Shown piece by piece: positions 12,061-23,070 of a stretch of 64,000 bases of DNA (positions are counted from its first letter, which is position 1; the number at the start of each line of letters is the position of its first letter). The DNA comes from Serripes groenlandicus (taxonomy: Eukaryota; Mollusca; Bivalvia; Cardiida; Cardiidae), in NCBI GenBank assembly GCA_031761405.1, contig JASEVX010000085.1, positions 434,001 to 498,000 on the forward strand, read 5' to 3'. Under the pieces are notes generated by a model. The model was not told where the DNA came from. It worked only from the letters and a program-made list of their open reading frames with translations, and searched no databases. Made by a program: the position numbers and the translations under genes.

Positions 12061-12259
12061 TTAATTATTTCAATACCGAATTTTACACAGGCGACTCTTC
12101 CATATTTTCGAACGACAGGAAATTCGGTAAAAATTAATGTCTATTGTCTAAGTGGCAAACAATGTAGATTTCAGGAGAATCAGTTCGTTGCGATCTGTCT
12201 CGACTGAATCTGCATTGTTTGCAAAAGCCTTTAACTGCCTTTGGCTGCGAAAGAGTTAA
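12061..12259 (-). mobile_element. MITE-C bounded by TTAA
   Basis: TTAA at 12061-12064 and 12256-12259 bound about 195 bp. The right end reads CTTTGGCTGCGAAAGAGTTAA. The centre has an imperfect hairpin, TAGATTTCAGGAGAATCAG against its partner before CTGCATTGTTTGC. It matches the 4695 copy in reverse orientation. Confidence 0.75.
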
Positions 12260-12400
12260 TATTTCCTAGGCTATCTGGAATACATGTAGTGCAATATAAC
12301 TATTTCACGCATCCCGCATATGCTGTTTAACCAGACACTAAATTGCGTTAAGCCGGTGACAATTTTCATAAGAAGTCAAATGAAACGATTATCTCGAAAA

Positions 12401-12654
12401 GAGCCGTCCCGCGAGAAAATCAACATCATGGCATCTGTGTAATGTAATGTATTGACCCAGATCAGCCTACGCAGTCCGCGCAGACTGATCCGGGCCGACG
12501 CATTCCGTCTCAGTGGGATAGAGTAATGATTCCTGAAACAGGAAAATCCACCGGAGGCGAAAAGCGTCTATCCGAGTTAGCCTGCGCGGCATGCTTATGC
12601 TGATCCGGGTCGATACACTACGCCATAATGTTGGGTTTTCTCGCGGGACGGCTC
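12401..12654 (-). mobile_element. MITE-B, full length
   Basis: Ends GAGCCGTCCCGCGAGAAAAT and TTTTCTCGCGGGACGGCTCC are nearly perfect inverted repeats. The internal CGCAGTCCGCGCAGACTGAT is a strong local palindrome. The 147-residue minus-strand frame 12467-12910 runs through this element and is not a gene. Confidence 0.93.
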
Positions 12655-13036
12655 CATTATGGATGACGAAGATTCTGATAGTGACGACGAACAACGCATC
12701 AAGAAATAACGCGAGTTTCTGACTTTGCATATATTGATCAGGCGCGTGACAGCTTGTTGGGTAATTTTCCTTTTGCTGTAGATTTGTTTTATAGCAGCTT
12801 ATAACTAAAAGGGGGACACACAAATCGATACATACTGTGTTGACTTGGATGAGCATGATTATCAATACAGCATAGTTATATATATTTTCTAACAACATGC
12901 ATATATACATATGAATTTACAACTTGCATTTGACGAATGGCTAAACATGTATATCCACTACAAAGCCATGCGTGCGCCTTCATGACATTCACGATATTCT
13001 TCTAATATGCTTCTTTTATGGTGACTTGGCATTCAG
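12655..13036. other. Unannotated spacer
   Basis: No gene or element recognised between MITE-B and the MITE-A pair. Confidence 0.5.
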
Positions 13037-13251
13037 CCCTTTTTCCCCACATACGACTTATCTGCAGTTAGATGACATTGGAAACAAATAACAAACATAT
13101 CGAAAGTCACTTTAAAGTGAAATGACAAGTACTGAATGCAGTTACAAAAAGTGTAAAACATTGTGGCAAAAGAAGAAATTGCACGTTTTGTGCAATTTCT
13201 TCTTTTGTCACTATGTTTTCAAAAAGCCGTCTGCTGCAGAGGCTTTAAATT
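13037..13251 (-). mobile_element. MITE-A, decayed, first of an adjacent pair
   Basis: Left end CCCTTTTTCCCCACATACGA is damaged. The centre has the hairpin AAATTGCACGTTTTGTGCAATTT spread over 13175-13197, then CCGTCTGCTGCAGAGGC. It runs directly into the next copy. Confidence 0.8.
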
Positions 13252-13478
13252 TTTCCCTCATACGAAAATTCGGCAGCAGACGACTTTGAACGTATTTTGT
13301 CAAAACATAGAAATTCTTCATAATTGAATGGATAACCTATGACAAAAAGTGTAAATCATTGTGGCAAAAGGAGAAATTGCACGTTTTGTGCAATTTCTTC
13401 TTTTGTCACTATGTTTATAAAAAAAGCCGTCTGCTGCAGAGGCGTCAGAAAGCGTCTATATGAGGGGAAAGGGTTAAC
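13252..13478 (-). mobile_element. MITE-A, near full length
   Basis: Left end CCCTCATACGAAAATT and right end GAGGGGAAAGGGTTAA. Internal arms GCAGCAGACGAC and CCGTCTGCTGCAGAGGCG, and the central GCAC/GTGC hairpin, are all present. The left TTAA is lost at the junction with the preceding copy. Confidence 0.88.
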
Positions 13479-13924
13479 ATGTGAAAGGGTGAAATAACCA
13501 AAGCTCAACATGTTACATTGGTGGAAATGGAGACTTTTGTTTTCATTTTACCGTTAAGCTTACAGAATTAATGTAATATCTGACCATTGATCTTTTCTAT
13601 TTTTAATTTGTTATTTCATTGCAAATACAACCTACCCTTTCCCCGATATGTATCTAAGCCACCTGCTTTACAAATATCGCCGGGCAAAAACAATAAAACC
13701 GTTTGTATGCAAACTGGATAGATATCTTTTCACAACAGCTGAAAGCATTATTTCTTTTTTTGAACAATGTTTTAAAAATCGTTTCCTACATAAACATAAC
13801 CTGCAATGGATGAACTTACATGTATGTGTTTGACTGTCTTGTTAGCTGATGTTTTTTTAATAAGGTAATCTGTAACACATATTGGGTAAAACTAATTATT
13901 TCTGGAGTCGAACGTGTTCTTTAT
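13479..13924. other. Unannotated stretch
   Basis: AT-rich sequence with no supported gene. A 61-residue frame at 13648-13833 shows no recognisable motif. Confidence 0.45.
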
Positions 13925-14112
13925 TTAACCCTTTCCCACCTGCAGACGCATTTTGACGCAATAGCAGCAGACGACTTTTGAAAACATTGTGTTCACAATG
14001 TTTTCAACTTTATTTAACAATTAATTTATCTCTTATGGAGATTTTTCAGGTTTTTGCCACTATGTTTTCAAAGTCGTCTGCTGCAGATTTGTTGTATGTG
14101 GGAAAAGGTTAC
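13925..14112 (+). mobile_element. MITE-A, divergent subfamily
   Basis: Begins TTAACCCTTTCCCACCTGCA and ends GTATGTGGGAAAAGGTTAC. The central hairpin is replaced by a shorter inverted pair AACATTGTG-TTCACAATGTT. Confidence 0.82.
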
Positions 14113-14385
14113 GACTGTTATTTTGATATGTCGTGAACAATTCTTTACAGACTAGTTTGCCATTGATAACATTGTGAGAAGAGAAGCTATTGCGTAAAAC
14201 AAGAACATTCTTACTTTCCAACAATGTTTTAAAATGTGTATCAAATTGAAATTGAAAAGTATTTGTCTTCGTCAAATCTTTTCGAATCGGATGGAACAAC
14301 AACTTGTATTAGCAGGTAAAACTGTTTACGGTGGAGGTGGGGTTAGCTCTTACCCCGCTGTACGCGACTTTAACGTATCTTACAC

Positions 14386-15600
14386 CCATAATGGGCTCTG
14401 CTATTTCCGTATGGCTTCTGTATTTATTAACCGTATACAGGATCGACGATTACTGTCCCGAAGACGTTAGAGATTGGAATTATTCGCAGACTTGTTGGTT
14501 GAAATGACCGGCAAGTCCACGAACAATACCGACATCTAACGACTTCATACGGAAATTGCCGAGCCTAAGCCTTCAACACCATTTAAATACCACCTAGTGG
14601 GCTCGGATATTTCCGTATGAAGTCTGTATTAGTGAACAGTATACAGGATCGTTGTTACTGTCCTGAAGTCGTAAGAGAGTGGCATTGTTCGCAGACTTGT
14701 TGGTGAAAATGACCGGCAATCCCACGAACAATACCGACTTCTAACGACTTTATACGGAAATAGCCGAACCTAAGCCTTCAACATCATTTAAATACCACCT
14801 AATGGGCTCGAATATTTCCGTATGAAGTCTGTATTAGTGAACAGTATACAGGATCGGTGTTACTGTCCTGAAGTCGTAAACGAGTGGCATTGTTCGCAGA
14901 CTTGTTGGTGAAAATGACCGGCAATCCCACGAACAATACCGACTTCTAACGACTTTATACGGAAATAGCCGAGCCTAAGCCTTCAACACCATTTAAATAC
15001 CACCTAATGGCCTCGGATATTTCCGTATGAAGTCTGTATTAGTGAACAGTATAATGGATCGGTGTTACTGTCCTGAAGTCGTAAGAGAGTGGCATTGTTC
15101 ACAGACTTGTTGGTGGAAATGACCGGCAAGTCCACAAAAAATACCGACATCTAACGACTTCATACGGAAATCGCCGAGCCTAAGCCTTCAACACCATTTA
15201 AATACCACCTAATGGGCTCGAATATTTCCGTATGAAGTCTGTATTAGTGGACAGTATACAGGATCGGTGTTACTGTCCCGAAGTCGTAAGAGAGTGGCAT
15301 CGTTCGCAGACTTGGTGTTGTTGGTGGAAATGACCGGCAATCCCACGAACAATACCGACATCTAACGACTTCATACGGTAATAGCCGAGCCTAAGCTTTC
15401 AACGCCATTTAAATACCACCAAATGGCCTCGGATATTTCCGTATGGCGTCTGTTTTTATGAACAGTAAAGGGGCTCCGTGATTAATGTCCGTGGTAGTAA
15501 GAGCTTAGCATTCTTCGGCGACTTTTCGACGGAAATGACCGGCATGTCAACGAACAATACCGATATCTAACGACTTCATATGGAATTCACCGATCATATA
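14386..15600. repeat. Tandem array of six 205-bp palindromic units
   Basis: The motif ACCACCTAATGG recurs at 14589, 14794, 14999, 15204 and 15415, a 205-bp period with one 6-bp insertion. Each unit opens with TATTTCCGTATGAAGTC and closes with its exact reverse complement GACTTCATACGGAAATA. A second inverted pair (GTCGTAAGAGAGTGG... and ...TCTAACGAC) lies inside. Each unit therefore looks like a whole MITE, stacked head to tail. The first and last units are the most diverged. Confidence 0.92.
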
Positions 15601-15714
15601 AGAGATGTTTTACCTTAAAACGCCATTTGCTTGCCAAATAGTTCATACTGCGAGGGTAAACAAAATCAAATAATAAATAAATAACACCATTTGCTTACCA
15701 CCATTCGCACCATA

Positions 15715-15944
15715 TTAACCCTTTCCCTCGTATAGACGCTTTTCGACGCCTCTGCAGCAGACAGCCTTTTGAAAACATAGTGACAAAAGAAGAAATTGCT
15801 CAAAACGAGCAATTTCTCCTTTTGACACAATGTTTTCCACTTTTAGTCATAGGTTATCCATTCAATTATAGAGATGTTCTATTGTTTGACATAATATGTT
15901 CAAAATCATCTGCTGCATAATTGTCGTATGAGGGAAAGGGTTAA
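15715..15944 (+). mobile_element. MITE-A, full length with TTAA at both ends
   Basis: TTAACCCTTTCCCTCGTATA opens and GTATGAGGGAAAGGGTTAA closes a 230-bp element. It has no coding capacity. TTAA target sites with CCC-starting ends are the signature of the piggyBac superfamily, so mobilisation by a piggyBac transposase elsewhere is inferred. Confidence 0.93.
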
Positions 15945-16145
15945 GCCTACACTCGCGAACAATTTAAACCAAGATCAACGTGCACTTTCGAGGAGTCTTA
16001 TCTTTCTCTGCATTGTACGTTATTCTTACACGCAAGAATCAGCTGATAATCAGTCACTTCTCAATCTTATCACGCTAGAACATTTTTCATTTTGTTTTAA
16101 ATTATTCTTTAATTTTACTTGAGTGGCTTCTACTTTTCATTGGGT

Positions 16146-16440
16146 CGAGTCCCGGTAGCTCAGTCGGTAACGACGCGGGCTGTCAATCCAGTGGTTGTGA
16201 GTTCGAATCCCAGCTCGGCCAACTTTCTTTCCGACCTTTGACAAAAGTCCTTGTGACATGCGTCATTCGTCTTCCACCAATGGGCTAAGTCTATGTGGAA
16301 AAGCAGCCAGTTGTTTGGGAAGATTGTTGTGTGGAGTACTGGTGTGAGAAAACCAGGAAATTCATGAGTAGGTGAACTGGCCGCCGTGATATAACTGAGA
16401 AATTGTTAAAAACGGCGTTAAACCCCAATCAATCAATCAA
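16146..16440 (+). mobile_element. SINE type 2, full length
   Basis: Box A-like CGGTAGCTCAGTCGGTAACG and box B-like GAGTTCGAATCCC lie in a tRNA-like head that lacks proper acceptor pairing. The body contains CCACCAATGGGCTAAGTCTA. The 3' core is CCGTGATATAACTGAG then AACGGCGTTAAACCCC, and the tail is (AATC)n. This is the best type 2 reference in the window. Confidence 0.93.
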
Positions 16441-16796
16441 CTTTTCATTGGGTACAATAAAGTACCTGTGTTCGATTTTACTTTTTCTAAAAACAAATTA
16501 GAAGCTGATTCTTGGCTCTATGGTGTAAATTGTAACTTAGTAAGTGCAATAATTGTGCAATATGCTTATAGCGCAAGTATACGATAATTATTGTTAGAAT
16601 GTCCACGTATAATACTTGTCTTAATTTGTTTGTACATTGTATATGTTTGTATATGACTGTGTTTATACATGGATGAGACTTAAATAAATAAATAAACTAA
16701 TAGATACAAAAATTCATACACATGTAAACACGTAAACAAATCAGGTCTTATGAGTTCGTTTGCATAACTTCAGAGCGGCAATGATTGAAGATGCGT
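16441..16796. other. Unannotated AT-rich spacer
   Basis: Nothing beyond short AATAAATAAATAA runs. Confidence 0.5.
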
Positions 16797-16900
16797 TATT
16801 ACCCTTTCATACATACATACATTAAAACTGCAGCAGATGACTTTGAAAACATAAAGGCAAACCAATTACATATGTAATGGAAAACCCCTTAATATAATGG
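16797..16900 (-). mobile_element. MITE-A fragment
   Basis: ACCCTTTCATACATACATAC and CTGCAGCAGATGACTTTGAA identify the left third of a MITE-A; the rest is lost before the next copy. Confidence 0.65.
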
Positions 16901-16908
16901 CATGACCT

Positions 16909-17141
16909 TTTAACCCTTTCCCTTCATAGGACAATTCTGCAGCAGATGACTTTGAACATATTTTGTCAAAAAATAGAAAATCTCAATAATTGAATGGATA
17001 ACCTATGACTAAAAGTGGAAAACATTGTGGCAAAAGGAGAAATTGCTCGTGTCGAGCAATTTTTCCTATTGTCACTATGTTTTCAAAAAAACCGTCTGCT
17101 GCAGAGGTGTCAGAAAGCGTCTATATGAGGGAAAGGGTTAA
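16909..17141 (-). mobile_element. MITE-A, full length
   Basis: Opens TTAACCCTTTCCCTTCATAG and closes ATATGAGGGAAAGGGTTAA. The central hairpin has the variant AATTGCTCGTGTCGAGCAAT. Fragments of two more copies flank it. Confidence 0.92.
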
Positions 17142-17147
17142 TTGATT

Positions 17148-17292
17148 TGATAACATTGTCGCATGTATAACAAGAAATCTTTCACCATGAGCAATTTCTC
17201 AATTTCAATTTTTTGCTACCTTTTTTTTTTTAATCAAAAGTGTCGTCTGCTGCAGGTGCATAAAGATGCGTAAAAACGTGTGAAAGGGTTAA
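17148..17292. mobile_element. MITE-A fragment
   Basis: Keeps part of the hairpin (GAGCAATTTCTC), TCGTCTGCTGCAGG and the end GTGTGAAAGGGTTAA. The left half is gone. Confidence 0.65.
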
Positions 17293-17361
17293 TACGCATA
17301 TTTTTAAAGCAATAAACCACCGGCACGAGTCAGTAACAGATTTCGTACATGGTCAATTTAT

Positions 17362-17587
17362 TTAACCCTTTCTCGCATTGCATATACACGGCGCTTTTCT
17401 GACTCCTCTGCAGACGACGATTGAAAACATCGTGGCAAAAGAATGATGAGCAATTTCTCCTTTTGTTTCAATGTTTTCATTTATTTTTTCAATTGTCATA
17501 CCCTCATACTAAGAAGTTATCCACATTTTTACCTAGGTATTTTCAAATTCGTCTGCTGCATGTTTGGTGTCTGCGTGAAAGGGTTAA
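17362..17587 (+). mobile_element. MITE-A, divergent full-length copy
   Basis: TTAACCCTTTCTCGCATTGC opens and GTGAAAGGGTTAA closes. The left arm of the central hairpin is partly deleted. Confidence 0.85.
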
Positions 17588-17782
17588 GCCTTGTCAGTAC
17601 ATCATGGGTCTAGTTGTATTTGCCCTAAAGTAAGACCCAGGTGATCCGGGCAGGCCTAGTTCCACGGGAGCATTCAATGGCCGATAATGAAGAAGCTTCA
17701 CGAAAGTGTAACGAAAATATAGAAGTGTAGCCCCTTCTGGTTCTTATCCCATTATTCGATGTGTGATTATTCGATGTTGCTA

Positions 17783-17812
17783 CCCCCCCCCCCCCCCCCC
17801 CCCCCCACACAC
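17783..17812. repeat. Poly-C tract followed by a short CA run
   Basis: About 25 consecutive C then ACACACACC. Length is likely unreliable in assembly. Confidence 0.85.
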
Positions 17813-17838
17813 ACCTCCCCTCACCCCTACCCCTCTCC

Positions 17839-18042
17839 CAACCTTTACCACACATATAACATATCTGCAGAAGACGATTCGCATACCATCTAATCAAATC
17901 TGCTCAAAGTCTTTACAAATGAATGTATAGTCATTAAATAGAGTTGAAAACATTGTAGCATTAGGGGAAGAGCAACTTCTCCTTTTGCCTCAATGGGTTC
18001 AAAAGTCGCTTTTGCAAACGCGTCAACGTGCGTCTGCACTTG
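17839..18042. mobile_element. MITE-A, decayed, abutting the next copy
   Basis: ACCTTTACCACACATATAAC, ATCTGCAGAAGACGATT and GAGTTGAAAACATTGTAGCA identify it. It ends at the TTAA that also opens the copy at 18043. Confidence 0.65.
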
Positions 18043-18272
18043 TTAACCCTTTCCCTCATATAGACGCTTTCTGACGCCTCTGCAGCAGACGACGTTTTGA
18101 AAACATAGTGACAAAAGAAGAAATTGCTCAAAACCAGCAATTTCTCCTTTTGCCACAATGTTTTCCACTTTTAGGCATAGGTTATCCATTTAATTATCGA
18201 GATTTTCAATGTTTTGACAAAAGATGTTAAAAGTCGTCTGCTGCAGAATTGTCATATGAAGGAAAGGGTTAA
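18043..18272 (+). mobile_element. MITE-A, full length
   Basis: TTAACCCTTTCCCTCATATA opens and CATATGAAGGAAAGGGTTAA closes 230 bp. One base of the central hairpin is unpaired (AATTGCTCAAAACCAGCAAT). Confidence 0.93.
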
Positions 18273-18467
18273 AGGGATACAACGGGGCTGTTATTAGGAA
18301 CTAATCCATTTCACCAGGTGCGCCTTGTTTGATTCCCTATAAAAAAGACAGGGCATATTCTCAATCCTTTGATGGTCTTACTTGTGGTGGTTAATTTTCC
18401 AATCTGTGAAATTTGTTTTTTGAACACGGTCGGTCGTAACAGACATCGTCTAAACCGCGCCATTAAC

Positions 18468-18505
18468 TCGGCCCTTACTCGGCCCTTACTCGGCCCTTAC
18501 TCGGG
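18468..18505. repeat. Small 12-bp tandem repeat
   Basis: CTCGGCCCTTA is repeated three to four times, unusually GC-rich for the area. Confidence 0.8.
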
Positions 18506-18577
18506 TTTTTATGTAAATATTTTCGAAAATTATCAATGGACCTCGTCTAGCGATTTGCTCTATTGCTGCTAAAACAA

Positions 18578-18842
18578 CCCCTGAAGCTCAGTCGATAGAG
18601 ACGCGGACTGTCAAACTTGGAGTTGTGCGTTAGAATCCTAGCTTGGTCAATTTTGATTCCGACGTTTGAATAAAAGCGTCATTAATCATTCACCAATGGG
18701 CTAACAGTTGATATGGTTCGCAGGGAGTTGCTTTGAAAGACTGTTGTGTGTAGTATGGGAAAGCTAGGACACATTTGTAGGTGAACTGAACGCCGCGGTA
18801 TGGCTGAACAAGTGTTGAACCTGGCGTGAAACTGCAATGATA
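18578..18842 (+). mobile_element. SINE type 2, diverged
   Basis: Head CCTGAAGCTCAGTCGATAGA, body CACCAATGGGCTAACAGTTG and a degraded core (GTGAACTGAACGCCGCGGTA). The AATC tail is lost. Confidence 0.8.
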
Positions 18843-18883
18843 ATCAGAAGAAGTCCATTACAAAGTGCCATCAGTTAGTCATT

Positions 18884-19093
18884 TACACATACTTCAAATC
18901 TCCAGCAGATGAGTTTGAAAACATATAGGCAAATATTTCGGAAAGCTCAATATACGAAATATATAATATAATAATCGAATAGCGATGAAAACAAATGGCA
19001 AAAGGAGAAATGTTTCATAGTGAGCAAAATCAAATATAAAATATCATCTACTGCAAATGTGTCAACATCAGTATGTATGGGGGTATCGGGTCA
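18884..19093 (-). mobile_element. MITE-A, strongly decayed
   Basis: CTCCAGCAGATGAGTTTGAA, GGCAAAAGGAGAAATG and CATCTACTGCAAATGTGTCA survive. The termini are degraded. Confidence 0.6.
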
Positions 19094-19157
19094 ATACATC
19101 GTTGATCGGCAACACCACTCATAATGCAGTGATCTTTTGACTGCGAGGACCGATTTT

Positions 19158-20620
19158 CGCGCATTTCGACTAGGCACTATACTGTTGACTGCTCAACTCA
19201 AGCGCATTCTCAAAAAGTACTAAACTGTTGACTGCTCAACTCAAGCGCATTCTGACAAAGCACTAAACTGTTGGCTGTTCAACTCAAGCGCATTCTGACC
19301 AAGCACTAAACTGTTGACTGCTCAACTCAAGTGCATTCCGACCAGGCACTATAATGTTGGCTTTTCAGCTCAAGCGCAATTCGACCAGGCACTATAATGT
19401 TGGCTTGCTCAACTCAAGCGCATTCCGACTAGGCACTATACTGTTGGCTGATCAACTCAAGCGCATTCTGACCAAACACTAAACTGTTAGCTGCTCAACT
19501 CAAGCGCATTCTGACAAAGCACTAAACTGTTGGCTGATCAACTCAAGTGCAATCTGACCAAGCACTAAACTGTTGACTGCTCAACTCAAGCGCATTCCGA
19601 CCAGGCACTATAATGTTGGCTTTTCAGCTCAAGCGCAATTCGACCAGGCACTAAACTGTTGACTGCTCAACTGAAGCGCAATTCGACCAGGCACTATACT
19701 GTTGGCTGCTCAACTGAAGCGCAATTCGACCAGGCACTAAACTGTTAGCTCCTCAACTCAAGCGCATTCTGACAAAGCACTAAACTGTTGGCTGATCAAC
19801 TCAAGTGCATTCCGACCAGGCACTAAACTGTTGACTGCTCAACTCAAGCTCATTCTGACCAAGCACTAAACTGTTGACTGCTCAACTCAAGCGCATTCCG
19901 ACCAGGCACTATAATGTTGGCTTTTCAGCTCAAGCGCAATTCGACCAGGCACAAAACTGTTGACTGCTCAACTCAAGCGCATTCCGACTAGGCACTAAAC
20001 TGTTGACTGCTCAACTCAAGCGCATTCCGACCAGGCACTATAATGTTGGCTATTCAACTCAAGCGCATTCCTACTAGGCACTATACTGTTAGCTGCTCAA
20101 CTGAAGCGCATTCCGACTAGGCACTAAACTGTTGCCTATTCAACTCAAGCGCATTCCTACTAGGCACTATACTGTTAGCTGCTCAACTGAAGCGCATTCC
20201 TACTAGGCACTAAACTGTTGGCTGCTCAACTGAAGCGCATTCCTACTAGGCACTATACTGTTAGCTGCTCAACTGAAGTGCATTCCGACTAGGCACTAAA
20301 CTGTTGCCTATTCAACTCAAGCGCATTCCTACTAGGCACTAAACTGTTGGCTGCTCAACTCAAGCGCATTCCGACCAGGCACTATAATGTTGGCTATTCA
20401 ACTCAAGCGCATTCCTACTAGGCACTATACTGTAAGCTGCTCAACTGAGGCGCATTCCGACTAGGCACTAAACTGTTGCCTATTCAACTCAAGCGCATTC
20501 CTACTAGGCACTATACTGTTAGCTGCTCAACTGAAGTGCATTCCTACTAGGCACTAAACTGTTGGCTGCTCAACTCAAGCGCATTCCTACTAGACACTAT
20601 ATTGTTACCTGGTCAACTTA
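19158..20620. repeat. 43-bp tandem satellite, about 34 copies
   Basis: The monomer reads CTGTTGACTGCTCAACTCAA then GCGCATTCCGACCAGGCACTAAA. Variants at four positions (GGCTG/GACTG, CTGAAG/CTCAAG, CCTACTAGG/CCGACCAGG, TATAATG/TAAACTG) recur in blocks, so larger units have been duplicated, clearest after about 20040. No coding potential. Confidence 0.96.
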
Positions 20621-20930
20621 ACATGCTTTTCTTGATATTCATATAATTTGCTTTGAACGCTTCCCAAAACAAAGCTAAACAAGAAATCAGCATTGAGTGG
20701 GTTATGAAAGGAGGAAGATCACCTCACTATTTGCATGTGTCTGTCGGTCGTGTTTTATTAATCTAGATGTACAGGTTCTCTTACAAAACAAACTGGTTGC
20801 AGTTCCAGACCAAGCTTATCACATGTGAAGGTTAATCTGGATCTACTCCGATCGCAAAAGCCAAATTGTTGGTTTCTGTCTACAAAAGCACGGCCTGCAA
20901 TTTGCCTGCATGGAGGGCACATTGGATTTA
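20621..20930. other. Unannotated spacer
   Basis: No gene or element seen between the 43-bp satellite and the next MITE-A fragment. Confidence 0.5.
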
Positions 20931-20995
20931 ACCCTTTCCAACATGTAGATTCTTTCTGACGCCTCTGCAGCAGACGAATTTTTGAAAAAATAAAT
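20931..20995 (+). mobile_element. MITE-A, 5' part only
   Basis: TTAACCCTTTCCAACATGTA and GACGCCTCTGCAGCAGACGA are present. The element breaks off at TTTTTGAAAAAATAAATT. Confidence 0.78.
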
Positions 20996-21050
20996 TATGA
21001 ACAGAACAGAACACTGTATATTTTTTTTGACTTGTACATAGTACAACATC

Positions 21051-21096
21051 ATACAATACAATACAATACAATACAATACAATACAATACAATACAA
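21051..21096. repeat. (ATACA)n microsatellite
   Basis: Nine tandem pentamers. They give the Cys/Ile/Leu/Tyr-rich reading frames seen on the minus strand. Confidence 0.95.
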
Positions 21097-21255
21097 AATA
21101 TTTTATTTGCAATCATGTACAAGCAGTACAAATAACAAAATACAGAGAATATAATGTAATGTGATGTTGTAGTTTCAATAAGAAAGATAGTGTTGAGAAG
21201 GTTTGTTATTAAATGATCTAAAAATCCAAATGGATAGCACAATGTGTATGCTACA

Positions 21256-21455
21256 NNNNNNNNNNNNNNNNNNNNNNNNNNNNNNNNNNNNNNNNNNNNN
21301 NNNNNNNNNNNNNNNNNNNNNNNNNNNNNNNNNNNNNNNNNNNNNNNNNNNNNNNNNNNNNNNNNNNNNNNNNNNNNNNNNNNNNNNNNNNNNNNNNNNN
21401 NNNNNNNNNNNNNNNNNNNNNNNNNNNNNNNNNNNNNNNNNNNNNNNNNNNNNNN
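21256..21455. other. Assembly gap of 200 N
   Basis: Exactly 200 unknown bases, which may be a placeholder size. It lies between an ATACA microsatellite and very AT-rich sequence, typical of failed repeat assembly. Confidence 0.99.
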
Positions 21456-22070
21456 GAGAATAATTATAATGAGTAATAGTCATCAATAGTGAAAATTAAT
21501 GATATAAAATTAATACTCTCAAAAATATCACAATGTAGTATTATATATTTTCTGCAAATTTCCGTTATGATATTAAAATAAAAACATAAGAAAATTGATA
21601 ATATAAAAATAAATAATAATAAAAATAAATATTATATTAGTATAGTAAAAAAAATAAATAATAATAATAATAATAATAACAATATTATTAATAATAATTG
21701 TATATTTTGAGTAATATTAAGAACACTAAAAAATAAAACAAATTGTTAGTAAAGAATATCAATTTCTGAAAAGCCTTCGTTTATATACACACAAATGAAC
21801 CCCACTATGAAATCGATCTGATCCCAAGTCCGATCATAGCAGCATATCTGGTAAACTGTTTTGAAATGCAGCCTGCTTTCATTAGAAAGGTTCGATCAAA
21901 TAATATAAAAGATTTTTTAATTGTCAGCCTTTTGCTCATTTTTTACGGAACGTCACATATTTGCGCATGTCATATTTTTCATACGCGTCAACATGGAAAC
22001 GTACATTGTCTCCTTTGCATGAAAATGCATTTACTCATTCACGCACGGACGTGTAAATAAGTGTTGCCCT
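21456..22070. other. AT-rich flank of the gap
   Basis: Includes an ATA/AAT-rich low-complexity zone at about 21590-21720. No gene supported. Confidence 0.6.
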
Positions 22071-22079
22071 TAAATCGAG

Positions 22080-22290
22080 CTAAATTACACGTGCAATGGG
22101 ATATTTCACGTGCATTGCTTTATTTGTTTTTGCGCCGTAATTGGCCGAAAGTAAAACACAATAACCCCACTGTCAGCTGTTACGTCAAACGTGTTGCCAA
22201 GCATTGTTTCAGTTCTGATTAGATAATATTTCATATGGACCCGCATCACGAGTAGTCGAGACTCGCAACACGTGAACGTGGGCGTGTGCT
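22080..22290. promoter_or_regulatory. Cluster of CACGTG E-boxes (candidate regulatory patch)
   Basis: CACGTG occurs at 22088, 22107 and 22269, with further ACGTG cores near 22047, 22189 and 22276. The patch is less AT-rich than its surroundings. CACGTG is the E-box bound by Myc/Max, USF and TFE-type bHLH factors. There is no recognised gene beside it, so function is only inferred. Confidence 0.25.
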
Positions 22291-22415
22291 CCAGGTTAAC
22301 AAAAACTAAGCGTATTCATTACAAGTGTAATTGTAGGTACGACGGCGCATGGATCCATGTATTCGGATATAAATTGACAGAGTGTTTCAGATCTCTTGCA
22401 ACACCAGAATGGACT

Positions 22416-22583
22416 GTTGATAAAGACCAAGTGGTCGAACATTTGATAATTGATGAGTTTTTGTTCATATGATCACAATTTGATCTCTCCAACACCTGAA
22501 TGGACTTGCACACATTTTCATCTTTAAACAAAAAAAAATCTGATAAAGACCAAGTGGTCGAAAAATCTGATAATTTTAAAACC
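22416..22583. repeat. Short direct duplication
   Basis: TGATAAAGACCAAGTGGTCG occurs at about 22418 and 22541, each followed by a related A-rich TTTGATAATT segment. This is a local duplication next to the 61-bp satellite. Confidence 0.75.
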
Positions 22584-22617
22584 ATGTTTATTGATATCAG
22601 AGACATATAAGTGTTTA

Positions 22618-23070
22618 TATATGTCTCTGTTGATATAGAGTTTTTACTGACTTTCGTCCCTTTGGAAGACCTAGTATATAAAGATGTTTATTGATATAGA
22701 GTGTTTTACTGACTTTCGTACCTTTGGCAGACCTAGTATAGAAATATGGTTTACTGATATAGAGTATTTTACTGACTTTCATTCCCTTTGGAAGACCTAG
22801 TATACAAAGATGTTTATTGATATAGAGTGTTTTACTGACTTTCTTCGCCCTTTGGAAGACCTAGTATACAAAGATGTTTATTGATATAGAGTGTTTTACT
22901 GACTTTCTTTCCCGTTGGAAGACCTAGTATACAAAGATGTTTATTGATTTAGAGTGTTTTTTACTGACTTTTCTTCCTGTTGGGAAGACCTAGGTATACA
23001 AAGATGTTTATTGATATAGAGTGTTTACCTGACTTTCTTCCCTTTGGAAGACCTAGTATACAAAGATGTT
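22618..23070. repeat. About 61-bp tandem satellite, 7 copies
   Basis: TTATTGATATAGAGTGTTTT followed by ACTGACTTTC and GGAAGACCTAGTATAC recurs every 60-68 bp, with small length changes. Confidence 0.93.

Noticed and set aside
12467..12910. 147-residue minus-strand frame
   Set aside because: Half of it is MITE-B; similar frames recur in other MITE-B copies (4090, 27851, 43403).
14386..15600. CRISPR-like or rRNA spacer array
   Set aside because: Units are contiguous and palindromic, with no spacers and no rRNA sequence.
16146..16220. True tRNA gene
   Set aside because: Boxes A and B are good, but acceptor and anticodon stems do not pair properly and the sequence continues into a SINE body and tail.
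21175..21489. Reading frames across the N block
   Set aside because: They consist of unknown residues and have no support.
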